DNA of 64,000 nt from Halobacillus salinus (GCF_004684905.1 NZ_SRJC01000003.1:124001-188000); one strand, 5' to 3'; numbered from the stretch's first letter, positions 53,542-62,881 are shown. Made by a program: numbers and translations. The notes: generated from the sequence alone by a model not told the origin.

Positions 53542-55180
53542 GACTTTTTCCTCCTTTATGACGACTGACGATTCTTCTGATTCTAGCGACCAACTCATCC
53601 ATACTGAAAGGTTTGGTCATGTAATCATCCGCTCCCAAGTCGAGCGCTTGAATGATGTCGTCTCCTCTCTGCCTTGCCGTCAGCATCATCACAATCGAAT
53701 CCTGATCATACTCACGGAAATCCTTCAGTACATCAAGCCCATCCTTCTCCGGTAAAATCCCGTCTAATAGTACGACATGCTTATAGCTGTCTGAAGGGGA
53801 TTCACGCAAGAAATCTTCTCCCGTTTCATATGTCCACACTTCGGTCGGAGCATCGTAGAAAGTTAGTTCTGATAGTCGATCTTCGAGCATATTGCGGATC
53901 ACCGCATCATCATCGACGATAGAAATATGTAAACTCTTGCTTTCTTGGACCATCTGAATCATTTCCAACCCTTCCTGGTAGTTGACGACGATGCCTTTAC
54001 CAGACTGTTTCCCTTTATAAAGGGCCGTGTCTGCTTGTACGATGAGATCCTCCATCTTCTTGATTCCTTCGTCCATCTCGGCCACTCCGGCAGTAAAGCT
54101 TAAGCGGAATGTTTCTCCTGAGGCATGATGAACCACCTCTTTGAAAAACTTGAGAACATCGTGGATCCGCTTCTGGGCATCCAATTGATTGATCTCAGGC
54201 ATGACGATGATGAATTCTTCCCCACCGTAACGGACAACAACGTCTTCCGCCCTCGTCTGGGTCCTGAGCACTTCGGACAGTTTCTTCAATACCTGATCTC
54301 CTACGATATGACCGTACGTATCGTTCACCCGTTTGAAATTATCCAAATCAAGCACTACTAAGCAGAAAGGAACTCGATCTCTCTTGAACGTCTGCTTCTT
54401 CTTATCCAATAGCTCATATAAATAACTGCGGTTATAAGCCTTGGTTAATTTATCGGTAGTGATCTGTTTTCTTAAAGAATGAACATGCACTAAACGGTTT
54501 CTGATGATCGTGTTTAATAAATCGAAATCAAGCGGTTTTGTGAAAAAATCAAGCGCCGTCGTTTCATACACCCGCATCGCAAGTTCTTTCGAATGGTCGG
54601 CACTAATGACCATAACAGGCGTTAACGTGCTGTTCGTCTGAGACCCGATTTCTTTGATGATCTCAAGGCCATTCTTACCTTGTAGATAATAATCCACGAT
54701 CAGGAGGTCAGGCTTCTCATCATAAAACGTCTTCAATGCCCGATCTTCCGTGGTCGCCATCAGGACGTTATATCCATACCCCTCCATCGTCTCTCTAAAG
54801 TAATGCAGAAATTCCAGATCGTCCTCCAGAATCAGGATTGTCGGTTGATCTGGTAATGACGCTGCCCGCGCTTCCGTTTCACTAGGAGAAATCGGGTGGA
54901 AGTCATGCTCCGTAAAATCGACATGCAAAAAAATAGGCTGAAACAGCTCCGCCCATTCATGCTCCTGCCACTTTCGCTCCGATTCCGGATCCAACGCCTT
55001 CCGCACGCTCTCCGCCGCTTCAGCCAAACGCTCCAATCCGATCGAAGCTCCGGTACCTTTGATTGTATGTAATAGCTTATAAATCTCTTTTTCTGTGACA
55101 GATGATTCATCATGCCACTGTGCTAATCGACTCGATAGATTTTTCAAAAATAATTGTTGATACTTCTCGAATGCCTGCAC
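53519..55180 (-). CDS. HPt-REC-GGDEF-REC response regulator, putative diguanylate cyclase
   Basis: A 553-residue multi-domain regulator. An HPt domain (about 1-95) carries His38 in LLHTIKGTGASIG. The first receiver (114-235) has Asp163 in LLIVDYYLQGKNG. The GGDEF domain (245-400) has the active signature RYGGEEF at 317-323 and a product-inhibition site RAED (310-313) five residues before it, so it is likely an active, feedback-controlled c-di-GMP synthase. The last receiver (417-545) has Asp473 in VLLDGILPEKDG. The start is GTG after AGGAGTG. It is the first gene of the operon. No c-di-GMP phosphodiesterase domain is present. Confidence 0.92.
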   Translation of the reverse strand: MQAFEKYQQLFLKNLSSRLAQWHDESSVTEKEIYKLLHTIKGTGASIGLERLAEAAESVRKALDPESERKWQEHEWAELFQPIFLHVDFTEHDFHPISPSETEARAASLPDQPTILILEDDLEFLHYFRETMEGYGYNVLMATTEDRALKTFYDEKPDLLIVDYYLQGKNGLEIIKEIGSQTNSTLTPVMVISADHSKELAMRVYETTALDFFTKPLDFDLLNTIIRNRLVHVHSLRKQITTDKLTKAYNRSYLYELLDKKKQTFKRDRVPFCLVVLDLDNFKRVNDTYGHIVGDQVLKKLSEVLRTQTRAEDVVVRYGGEEFIIVMPEINQLDAQKRIHDVLKFFKEVVHHASGETFRLSFTAGVAEMDEGIKKMEDLIVQADTALYKGKQSGKGIVVNYQEGLEMIQMVQESKSLHISIVDDDAVIRNMLEDRLSELTFYDAPTEVWTYETGEDFLRESPSDSYKHVVLLDGILPEKDGLDVLKDFREYDQDSIVMMLTARQRGDDIIQALDLGADDYMTKPFSMDELVARIRRIVSRHKGGKSHETNISR

Positions 55181-55217
55181 GCTTTCACTCCTATACCATG
55201 TTGAAACTATTAGTTCT

Positions 55218-55223
55218 ATTATA
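55218..55223 (-). promoter_or_regulatory. Likely -10 of the phosphorelay operon
   Basis: On the minus strand TATAAT lies 38 bp before the GTG start; possible -35 elements (TTATTC, TTCGAA) are weak in sequence or spacing. From 55224 to 55517 I see no gene or structure I can support. Confidence 0.4.
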
Positions 55224-55517
55224 CTAAAAAATGCATGATTCGAATAATTAATATTAGAAAAAATAGGTAAGATGTTTATTTTTCCTTAGGAATAGAACCA
55301 GCGAATTTGCACCGCTCCGGCAACATACTTCGCTTGATTTAGTGGGCTGTACTTTAAAAATCGTTTTTCTGGATAGGATTTGTTTGTACAAGCCTCTTCA
55401 CAGTAAACTCAACTTAGTCATCTACAAGAAGCATATACTTACTACAAAATCGCGATTATACCAGTTGCCATAGAAACCAGTTACTATCCCTGGATTCTGT
55501 TCCACTCAACCTTCTTA

Positions 55518-55634
55518 GTGGGGTGGAAAATAGGTCGACTCCTGCGGGATGCACGGACAACGGCGAGACCCCGGAAGGCAAAGCCTGAGGAGGCTCGGCG
55601 TCCGCCGCGGAAAGCGAGCTATTTTCCACCCCAC
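55518..55634 (+). repeat. Structured interspersed element, copy B
   Basis: A 117-bp element closed by a 16-bp perfect inverted repeat (GTGGGGTGGAAAATAG / CTATTTTCCACCCCAC). Its core contains GACTCCTGCGGGAT, GAGACCCCG, GAGGAGGCTCGGCG and GCGGAAAGCGAG in the same order as copy A at 33010-33125. The closing stem shares almost no sequence with that of copy A yet pairs completely. It lies between the phosphorelay operon and the prfC terminator. Confidence 0.82.
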
Positions 55635-55652
55635 GAATTGCTCATCAACCGC

Positions 55653-55687
55653 AAAAGAAAAACCACTACGCTCAAACGTAGTGGTTT
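55653..55687 (-). terminator. Terminator of prfC
   Basis: An 11-bp perfect stem (AAACCACTACG / CGTAGTGGTTT) with a 6-nt loop is followed by TTCTTTTG on the minus strand. It begins 6 bp after the stop. Confidence 0.87.
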
Positions 55688-55692
55688 CCTGC

Positions 55693-57276
55693 TTATTCAA
55701 AAGCTTGATTATACTGATTCACTTCAAACAAGTCGGTCAATTCAATATCCGGATGTTTATCTTCGAACCAACGAAGCGAGAAATCATTCTTGAACAGCAC
55801 AAGCGGATTGCCTTCCCTGTCTTGCGCTAACATATTCCGCTCATCAAACAGCGACTCATCGACTTGGTCTTCTCTCAACCAACGAGGAATACGTTCTCCC
55901 ATCGGAGTAAGTTCGACATCCACGTTATATTCATTCTTCATGCGGTATTCGAATACTTCGTACTGCAGTTCACCGACCGCGCCGATGATATAATCTTCAA
56001 AACGATAGCGCTTGAACAGCTGGATCGCTCCTTCTTGAACGAGCTGCTCCAACCCTTTTCGGAACTGCTTCGACTTCATGACGTTCTTCGCCGTTACCTT
56101 CTTGAATAGTTCTGGCGGGAACTGTGGCAATTCGTCGTATTCGTATTTCGACTTGCCCGTTACAATCGTATCGCCGATCCGGTAGACGTTCGGGTCATAG
56201 ATTCCGATAATATCCCCAGCATAACCTTCTTCGACGGTTCCGCGTGAGGAAGCAACGAATTGGGTAGACTGAGCGAGCTTAAAGGTCTTTCCTGTCCGCG
56301 ATAGTGTCACATTCATGCCACGCTCGAATTTACCGGAGCAAATACGCACGAATGCGATACGGTCACGGTGCTGCGGGTTCATATTCGCTTGGATCTTGAA
56401 AATGAAGCCAGAGAACTCTTCATTATCCGGAGATACAATGCCTTCTGTCGATTTTCTTGGAGCTGGCTCTGGTGCCATATCGATGAACGAGTTGAAGAAC
56501 GTTTCGACACCGAACGGCGCCAACGCACTACCGAAGAAGACAGGTGTCTGGTCGCCTTTCAACACTTTTTCCATATCGAACTCGTCTCCTGCCTCATCCA
56601 GCAAGGCCATCTCGTCTTTGGCTTCCTGATACGTTGCCTGTTCCGTCAAGTCAGGATGTTGGTCCAACTCGTCATATGGGATGTACGTCTCTTCTTCATT
56701 ACCAGTGAAACGGACGAATTCTTCGTTGTTACGATCGAATACGCCTAAGAAACGTTTACCCATTCCTGCTGGCCATGTCATCGGGTATGTTTCAATATTC
56801 AACGTCTCTTCGATTTCTTCCATTAATTCAAACGGCTCGCGTCCTTCACGGTCCATTTTGTTAATGAAAGTGAAAATAGGAATACCGCGCATTTTACAAA
56901 CTTTGAACAACTTAAGGGTCTGCGCCTCGATACCCTTCGTTCCATCGATGACCATGACAACACTGTCCACGGCTGTCAGTGTACGGTACGTATCTTCACT
57001 GAAATCTTCGTGTCCAGGTGTATCGAGAATGTTGACTTGGTAATCTTTATAAGGAAAGTTCATTACACTGGATGTAACGGAGATTCCACGCTGCTTCTCG
57101 ATCTCCATCCAGTCGGAAGTGGCGAATTTTCCTGATTTCTTCCCTTTAACTGTTCCGGCGGAGCGGATCAAGTTTCCGAGTAGGAGCATTTTTTCCGTCA
57201 TCGTTGTTTTACCCGCATCGGGGTGGGAAATAATAGCAAATGTCCGGCGTTTTTTCATTTCATCATGTATCGTCAT
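55693..57276 (-). CDS. prfC: Peptide chain release factor 3
   Basis: RF3 is the translational GTPase that removes RF1/RF2 from the ribosome after termination. The 527-residue protein has G1 [15 protein letters not shown]2 near [13 protein letters not shown]3 [15 protein letters not shown] and G4 [11 protein letters not shown]3 is not universal in Bacillaceae (B. subtilis lacks it as far as I recall), so its presence is worth noting. The ATG at 57276 follows GGAAGG; a longer frame is rejected as leader. A terminator lies about 100 bp upstream in the leader. Confidence 0.95.
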   Translation of the reverse strand: MTIHDEMKKRRTFAIISHPDAGKTTMTEKMLLLGNLIRSAGTVKGKKSGKFATSDWMEIEKQRGISVTSSVMNFPYKDYQVNILDTPGHEDFSEDTYRTLTAVDSVVMVIDGTKGIEAQTLKLFKVCKMRGIPIFTFINKMDREGREPFELMEEIEETLNIETYPMTWPAGMGKRFLGVFDRNNEEFVRFTGNEEETYIPYDELDQHPDLTEQATYQEAKDEMALLDEAGDEFDMEKVLKGDQTPVFFGSALAPFGVETFFNSFIDMAPEPAPRKSTEGIVSPDNEEFSGFIFKIQANMNPQHRDRIAFVRICSGKFERGMNVTLSRTGKTFKLAQSTQFVASSRGTVEEGYAGDIIGIYDPNVYRIGDTIVTGKSKYEYDELPQFPPELFKKVTAKNVMKSKQFRKGLEQLVQEGAIQLFKRYRFEDYIIGAVGELQYEVFEYRMKNEYNVDVELTPMGERIPRWLREDQVDESLFDERNMLAQDREGNPLVLFKNDFSLRWFEDKHPDIELTDLFEVNQYNQAFE

Positions 57277-57372
57277 TATCAAATTCCTTCCAGAACAAAG
57301 GCGGAGCGCACTCACGGACGTAGCAAGCCCGACTTGATTCACCTTTGATGATTAGTGCTGATTTGTACTCAC

Positions 57373-57400
57373 AAAAAAACCGCTCCCCTATGGCAAGCGG
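57373..57400 (-). terminator. Terminator in the leader of prfC
   Basis: On the minus strand CCGCTTGCC / GGGGAGCGG forms an 8-pair stem (one G-U, one mismatch, 3-nt loop) followed by seven T residues. No gene lies upstream on this strand, because the neighbour at 57552 runs the other way, so it would stop transcripts starting in the 57400-57480 region before they reach prfC. Confidence 0.65.
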
Positions 57401-57503
57401 ATTTATATCTACTTTGAAAAATAGCATACCCGCCCTCTAAAATCAACAACGAAACCATCCATGGACCTAGCCAAAAGGCATTTTCCTCCATGATAAGTTG
57501 AGT

Positions 57504-57509
57504 TATAAT
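57504..57509 (+). promoter_or_regulatory. Probable -10 of the SNF2 gene
   Basis: TATAAT lies 42 bp before the start codon. The sequence 17 bp upstream (TTTTCC) is a poor -35, so an activator or a weak promoter is likely. Confidence 0.4.
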
Positions 57510-57551
57510 GGATAGATGATCTTTTAAAAAATTCAAGTAAGGATGCTTACG

Positions 57552-60500
57552 ATGCAGACATACTTATTACAACCACAAGATATAAAAAAGATAACCGGCG
57601 CCTCTTTCTACACAAGAGGTAAGGAATATTTCGACAGAGGCAATGTATATGGATTGTCACACAACAGCGCGATCCGTTCATGGCGTGCTGTCGTGGCAGG
57701 GACACACGACTATGAAGTTCGTGTTTTCTTTTTTGAAGACGACGATGTCGAAGCCACCTGTGAATGCCCCGCTTACCATTCGTACTACACGTGTAAGCAC
57801 ATCGCCGCTGTATTGATCGCGATTCGGGAGAAAGCGTTGGAGGAACTGTCGCCGAAGCTCGCTGAACGAAGCATCCGCGACCGTCAGAAAACGTCCAACC
57901 ACGACCGCTTATTCGCTATGCGTTTGTACGAAACGTTCCGAGAGCGCAGAGAACTGCGCCAGTCCGACGATTTGAAGAAGCCGCTCACGATCCAATACCA
58001 GCTGCACGTCCAGTCGCTGCTCGGGCAAAAAAGCCTGAGTGTCGAACTGAAAATGGGCGAAAGCTACCTGTACGTTATCAAGGATATTCGCGAACTACTC
58101 GAATATATGCAGAAAAAGCAGGCCTACCGCATCACGAAAAAGTTCACGTATGACCCATCCGATCACACATTGGATGAACAGGACCAGCAAATCATGAAGC
58201 TTTTGCATGATGCGTTTGAGCAGGAACATTTTTACGACCAGCAATGGACGCATTCGGATAAGAAGCGCCTGATGCTTTCTCCACTTCTCGCTCAGCAACT
58301 GCTGCCACTCTTAGCTGAAAAAGAGGCACACGTCGTTGAACGCGGCGAGAATGCAGGCGTGCTGTCTTATGAAACCGAAACGCCCGACTTCTCCTTTTAT
58401 ATTTCAGAAGAGCGCGGTTTGTTCCATATGCATATGAACAACTTGAAGAACTTCGAGTATTTTTCCGACTATCATTTACTGTATAAAGACGCTACCTTCT
58501 ATCAAATCGATCCAGATAAGGAGGACGTACTCGGCACATTGTACAGCCTGCTTCCTTATAATTCGAATGGAAACCATTCCATCAGTCATTTCGATATGGA
58601 AGGCATCGTGTCCCACGTCCTCCCTGAGCTCGAGCGCATCGCAGATGTCCAGCTCGACCGCTCCGCTTCTGAGAAAATCGTGCAAGAGGACTTGAAAGCG
58701 GAAGTGTACTTGGACTTCCAAAGCTGGACGCTTACGATCCGCGTGAAGTTCCGTTATGGCGACGTGGAAATGGATCCGTTCAAAGCTGAGGAAAACCAGA
58801 CCCAAACGATCATCCGCCGCGACAGTCAGACCGAGCAGGAGATCATGCAGATCATCGAAGCGGCAGAGTTCAAGTTCGACGGCGACATGGTCTATATCGA
58901 AGACGAAGAAGAACTCGAAGCGTTTCTGTATGAATTTTTACCGAAGTTGAAAGAGAAGGCCGAGGTCTTCCTTTCCTCGTCTGTACGTTCTTTACTGGAA
59001 CAATCGAACCAAGAGCTGCAGCCATCGATTCAGATGGAGAGTGACGGAAGCTGGCTAGATATCAGCTTCACCATTGACGGAATCAGAGAAGATGATATTA
59101 CCGAAGCCCTTCGTGCCGCTATTGAGAGACGGAAATACTACCGACTTTCAGATGGCGCCTTGTTGTCGCTGACGACAGAATCATTCGAACGGTTCCAACG
59201 CCTTGCCGATGAGCTCGACTTATCCGCTAAAGACGTCGACCACAACGGCATTCAAGTTTCCCAAGCGAGAAGTTTACAAGTGGACAATGTTCTTCATCCA
59301 GAGGAAAAAGAGCGCGATGAGCGCTTTTCTCAACTCGTCGAACGGTTGAAGAATCCGCAGACACTCGATGTCCAACCACCAGAAGGACTCGAGGCAGATC
59401 TCCGTCCGTACCAGCTGACCGGATTCCGGTGGATGAAGACGCTCGCGACTTACGGATTAGGCGGCATTCTAGCGGACGACATGGGACTCGGTAAGACGCT
59501 TCAGACGATCTCCTTTTTACTCTATGAAAAGGAAACCGGTGTTATGGAGCACCCAGCCCTGATCGTGACGCCTGCATCGCTTATCTATAATTGGAAAAAA
59601 GAAGTCGAGAAGTTCGCTCCAGGTTTGTCTGTAGAAGTCGTTTCAGGTGACCCTACAACGAGACAGGAAGCGATTGATGGAGCAAAGAAAGCGGACATCT
59701 GCATCACGTCCTACCCACTCATCCGTCAAGATGCTGATTTTTACAAGGACATGAAGTTCCACGCGATGGTACTTGATGAGTCTCAAGCCATCAAGAACGA
59801 AACAACCAAGACAGCGTCAGCCGTCCGCACGATTCGCGCGAAGCACCGCTTTGCCTTGAGTGGTACACCAATCGAGAACTCGTTAACAGAACTTTGGTCG
59901 ATCTTCCGCACGCTCATGCCAGGCTTCTACACAAGCAAGAAAAAGTTCCTGCAAATGAAGCCGGAAAAAGTCGCACGCATGACTCGTCCGTTCATCCTGC
60001 GCCGTATGAAAACGGAAGTGCTTGATGAGCTGCCGGATAAGATCGATACAGTCCAATATTCCGAGCTTACTCGCGAACAGAAAGAAGTGTATCTAGCTTA
60101 CCTCGAGCGCATTCAAAACGACATCGAGGAAACAATCGCAACGAAAGGTGTTCAGCGAGGCAAGCTCGAGATCCTTGCTGGGCTGACACGCCTCCGCCAA
60201 ATCTGTTGCCACCCGGCCTTGTTCCTTGAGAATTATGAAGGACAATCCGGCAAACTCGAGCAGCTGAAAGAACTGGCACAAGAGTTGAAAGACAGCGGGC
60301 ACCGCCTGCTTATCTTCTCCCAGTTCTCCAGCATGCTTACCATGCTTCACGATGAGCTATCGAAAGCAGGACTGGACGCCTTCTATCTAGACGGCAGCAC
60401 CAAGTCCGAGCAGCGCATGAACATGGTTGAACGATTCAACGAAGGAGAAAAAGACGCCTTCTTCATCTCCTTGAAAGCTGGCGGAACCGGCCTGAACTTG

Positions 60501-60755
60501 ACCGGCGCCGACACCGTCATCCTATACGACCTATGGTGGAACCCGGCCATCGAAGAACAAGCAGCCGGCCGTGCCCACCGGATCGGACAGGAGCGCGTCG
60601 TCCAAGTCATCCGGATGATTTCGCAAGGTACTATCGAAGAACGGATTTATCAACTTCAACAGAAAAAGCGCGACCTCGTCGACCAAGTTATTAAGCCTGG
60701 TGAATCGATGATTACGTCGCTGAGTGAGGAAGAGATCCGCAATCTATTTGAATGA
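57552..60755 (+). CDS. SWIM-domain SNF2-family helicase/ATPase
   Basis: A 1067-residue Swi2/Snf2 DNA translocase. A SWIM zinc domain near the N-terminus has Cys70, Cys72, Cys81 and His83 (CECPAY...CKH). A long middle region of unclear fold follows (about 120-600). The SNF2 core has motif I ADDMGLGKTLQT, motif II LDESQAIKNE, motif III ALSGTPIENSL, and the C-terminal helicase with GGTGLNLTGADTVI and motif VI AAGRAHRIGQ. Bacterial members are thought to remodel protein-DNA complexes; the exact role is unknown. The second ATG was chosen because AAGGA sits 8 bp before it and is only 1-2 bp from the first. Confidence 0.93.
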   Translation: MQTYLLQPQDIKKITGASFYTRGKEYFDRGNVYGLSHNSAIRSWRAVVAGTHDYEVRVFFFEDDDVEATCECPAYHSYYTCKHIAAVLIAIREKALEELSPKLAERSIRDRQKTSNHDRLFAMRLYETFRERRELRQSDDLKKPLTIQYQLHVQSLLGQKSLSVELKMGESYLYVIKDIRELLEYMQKKQAYRITKKFTYDPSDHTLDEQDQQIMKLLHDAFEQEHFYDQQWTHSDKKRLMLSPLLAQQLLPLLAEKEAHVVERGENAGVLSYETETPDFSFYISEERGLFHMHMNNLKNFEYFSDYHLLYKDATFYQIDPDKEDVLGTLYSLLPYNSNGNHSISHFDMEGIVSHVLPELERIADVQLDRSASEKIVQEDLKAEVYLDFQSWTLTIRVKFRYGDVEMDPFKAEENQTQTIIRRDSQTEQEIMQIIEAAEFKFDGDMVYIEDEEELEAFLYEFLPKLKEKAEVFLSSSVRSLLEQSNQELQPSIQMESDGSWLDISFTIDGIREDDITEALRAAIERRKYYRLSDGALLSLTTESFERFQRLADELDLSAKDVDHNGIQVSQARSLQVDNVLHPEEKERDERFSQLVERLKNPQTLDVQPPEGLEADLRPYQLTGFRWMKTLATYGLGGILADDMGLGKTLQTISFLLYEKETGVMEHPALIVTPASLIYNWKKEVEKFAPGLSVEVVSGDPTTRQEAIDGAKKADICITSYPLIRQDADFYKDMKFHAMVLDESQAIKNETTKTASAVRTIRAKHRFALSGTPIENSLTELWSIFRTLMPGFYTSKKKFLQMKPEKVARMTRPFILRRMKTEVLDELPDKIDTVQYSELTREQKEVYLAYLERIQNDIEETIATKGVQRGKLEILAGLTRLRQICCHPALFLENYEGQSGKLEQLKELAQELKDSGHRLLIFSQFSSMLTMLHDELSKAGLDAFYLDGSTKSEQRMNMVERFNEGEKDAFFISLKAGGTGLNLTGADTVILYDLWWNPAIEEQAAGRAHRIGQERVVQVIRMISQGTIEERIYQLQQKKRDLVDQVIKPGESMITSLSEEEIRNLFE

Positions 60756-60771
60756 TGTTTTTAAAAAGGAA

Positions 60772-60810
60772 ACCGGCCGATAGATGGGATTCTATCGGCC
60801 GGTCTTTTTG
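60772..60810 (+). terminator. Terminator of the SNF2 gene
   Basis: A 12-bp perfect stem (ACCGGCCGATAG / CTATCGGCCGGT, 60772-60803) with an 8-nt loop is followed by CTTTTTG. It starts 17 bp after the stop. Confidence 0.9.
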
Positions 60811-60877
60811 TTATGTATGACGGTTTGGGAGGGTTGGTCTCCTAGCTGCCATTTCATGATGATTCAATGTTTATAAG

Positions 60878-61284
60878 GGCAGATAGAATGGCTCTAGCTT
60901 ACCTTTTTGGGTGTTTCAACGAGCAGTTTGGCAGCTAGACAGCTTCTTGCTTCCTTTTCACGCACTTCCACCACTCTTTTTGTCACTTAGACAGTATCTA
61001 GCTTCCCTTTTATCATCTTGCGCCTTCCAAATGGTCAGCTAGGCAGGCTCTCTTCCTTTTCATGAAGCTTCACCTTCCATTTTGTCACCTAGACGAGCTC
61101 TAGCTTCCTTTTCAACAGCCCCATCCCTCCAAACGGGCAGTTAGAAGAGCGCTCTCTTCCCTTTCATCTAACTCCATCCACCCTTTTGGCACCTAGAGAG
61201 CCTCTACCTTCCCTTTCAACAGCCTCAGTCTCCCAAAAAGGAAGTTAGACGCCCTCTCTCTTCCCCTAGCACCTAGAGCCCCCA
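60878..61284 (+). repeat. 52-bp-period degenerate tandem repeat, array B
   Basis: Units begin at 60878, 60930, 60982, 61034, 61084, 61136, 61188 and 61240, so six of the seven intervals are exactly 52 bp and one is 50. The last unit is shortened, with a further anchor near 61268. Units start G(G/T)CA-(G/C)-nTAGA, continue through (C)TCT-nnCTTCC-(C)TTTTCA, and end in a pyrimidine-rich spacer before TTTTG or similar. Positions 1-25 form an imperfect dyad (unit 2: GGCAGCTAGA-N5-TTCTTGCTTCC). CCTAGCTGCC in inverted form lies at 60841. It is non-coding and strongly pyrimidine-rich on this strand. Confidence 0.88.
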
Positions 61285-61286
61285 TA

Positions 61287-61326
61287 CAAAAAAACAGGCT
61301 GGAATCCATACAGATTCCAGCCTGTT
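61287..61326 (-). terminator. Terminator of ctaA
   Basis: On the minus strand AACAGGCTGGAATC / GATTCCAGCCTGTT forms a 14-bp perfect stem with a 6-nt loop followed by TTTTTGTATG. It lies just after the ctaA stop and against the end of repeat array B. Confidence 0.9.
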
Positions 61327-61330
61327 CCCT

Positions 61331-62212
61331 TTAAGCGGGCTTCCGCCTCAATTTGAACCAATAACCACCAAGAATACTCGCACCGATCGTCATCGTCACC
61401 GTCGACAGCAACATGTGGATCGAAGAAGCTTCCACAAGGTTTCCCGTCACGACAATAACGAATCCGACTACCGCATTCAGCAGAAGCGAGATCAAGTATA
61501 GCCAGGATAGCGTGACGTGATACTTGAATCGTGTCGCATAAATCACAAACCAAATCGCGGCTACTATAACCACGAATGTCGCCACCCAGTGCAAGGAATA
61601 GATGATTTTGGCTAAGTATTCGCTCGTAATCAAGTATTCGATCGCCGGCACATCGAGCAGGACATTACTAGCGCGACTGTGTTTGAAGAATGCTCCAAGA
61701 ATGACTTGGGCTACATAAACGCCGAATCCGAGCATGAATGCCCGGTAGCTCATCGAAATCGACTCTCTGCTTGTTCTAGACAGCTCCACACTCTCTGCGT
61801 GCAGGCTGTAACTCAACAAGACGAGAATGATGAGCAGCAACTGACTGAATGTCACATCGAATGTTGTGAATCCTGGCGGTGTACCAAGTAGTACGTTGAA
61901 TCCTCCGATCAAGGACTGAAGGACCAGTACGACGAGACTCAGAATCGCCAGAGTAAATACAGAGCGGCGCTTTCTATGCTTGTACAAAGCTCCGATTGCG
62001 TTGATCCCCGTCAACATGATGAGTAATGGGACCATTAACCGGTGGGAATATTCAATAAGAACATGATAGTTTGTAAAATCAGGGATAACATTACCGTTAC
62101 AAAACGGCCAGGACGTTCCACATGCATCTCCGGAATCAGTCGCGACGACCAGATTACCGAGAATGAGAGCAAGGAATGTAACAGCCGTTGTAAGAATGGA
62201 GAATTTCTTCAT
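61331..62212 (-). CDS. ctaA: Heme A synthase CtaA
   Basis: CtaA oxidises the methyl of heme O to a formyl, giving heme A for cytochrome oxidases of aerobic respiration. The 293-residue membrane protein has eight predicted helices; conserved features are the Cys pair in GDACGTSWPFCNGNVIPD and the heme-ligand His in IEYSHRL, FSQLLL, SLHWVA and SIHMLLS regions. In Bacillus ctaA is next to ctaB; here no ctaB is adjacent. Confidence 0.94.
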   Translation of the reverse strand: MKKFSILTTAVTFLALILGNLVVATDSGDACGTSWPFCNGNVIPDFTNYHVLIEYSHRLMVPLLIMLTGINAIGALYKHRKRRSVFTLAILSLVVLVLQSLIGGFNVLLGTPPGFTTFDVTFSQLLLIILVLLSYSLHAESVELSRTSRESISMSYRAFMLGFGVYVAQVILGAFFKHSRASNVLLDVPAIEYLITSEYLAKIIYSLHWVATFVVIVAAIWFVIYATRFKYHVTLSWLYLISLLLNAVVGFVIVVTGNLVEASSIHMLLSTVTMTIGASILGGYWFKLRRKPA

Positions 62213-62314
62213 CTTCTTACCCTTTCTCTATATAAAATCTTTTTAAACAGAAGTAGTACATAGTAAATCATATCACGAATCACAAAGGTTAGAGAACGAG
62301 TAAGACCTGTGATG

Positions 62315-62881
62315 TCATGAACTTTTTGTGAACGGACGCTTCTTTTTCCATTTTTTATAAGACCATCTCAAGAATAGGTAAAGCAAGGACAAGAGGATCA
62401 GTGTCGTGTTGATCAGGTTGAAGATTCCTGCGTAGTGATCGTCATCCCAATACGATATTGGGCTGTGGAATGTGTAGGCACTGATCGGATAGAACATAGG
62501 GACGGCATCGTTCGCATGAGTCAGGATATCAATCACGACGTGGCCGAGCCAGCCATAGGCAAGCGCCGTCCACTTCGATAGCCCTCTTCCTTTCCAAACA
62601 AAAATGATCAGGAAAAACATTCCCCATACAAATAAAGAATGCCCCACTTGCCGAAGAATGATGACAACTGGGTAATCGAACAGGTCGAAGGACATGTAGA
62701 ATAGCGACCGGAGCGGGTTCGGGTCGTCCAGCACTTGAAGGGCGTTCCTCTCCACCGCCAAATATAAGAACATGACATAATAAATGATATCAGGCAGAAT
62801 ACTGCCAAAGATGAACCAACCTACATATTTCTGTTTTCTCGTAGCAAAAAACGTCCAATAACCATGATGCAGCGTATTCAT
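62315..62881 (-). CDS. YdjM-like membrane protein, putative metal-dependent hydrolase
   Basis: A 188-residue membrane protein with about four helices. GHVVIDILTHANDAVPMFYPIS, together with the N-terminal HHGYW and FGSILPDIIYY, recalls the YdjM family (PF04307), named for putative metal-binding His and Asp. Activity has not been shown for these as far as I know. The ATG at 62881 is preferred over a GTG two codons upstream that overlaps GAGGGG. It points away from the HAD gene, which starts 80 bp to the right. Confidence 0.75.
   Translation of the reverse strand: MNTLHHGYWTFFATRKQKYVGWFIFGSILPDIIYYVMFLYLAVERNALQVLDDPNPLRSLFYMSFDLFDYPVVIILRQVGHSLFVWGMFFLIIFVWKGRGLSKWTALAYGWLGHVVIDILTHANDAVPMFYPISAYTFHSPISYWDDDHYAGIFNLINTTLILLSLLYLFLRWSYKKWKKKRPFTKSS

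Noticed and set aside
57268-57433. Small open frame (about 55 codons, minus strand) in the prfC leader, overlapping the prfC start
   Set aside because: It would have to be read through the leader terminator, its GGGCGGGT upstream sequence abuts the ATG, and the peptide resembles nothing. A leader peptide cannot be excluded but is not supported.
60878-61284. CRISPR array
   Set aside because: The repeats are degenerate along the whole 52 bp rather than identical repeats with unique spacers, and there are no cas genes in the window.
61266-61553. A 95-codon open frame on the minus strand overlapping the repeat edge
   Set aside because: It overlaps the ctaA 3' end in another phase, crosses the ctaA terminator hairpin, and has no ribosome-binding site.
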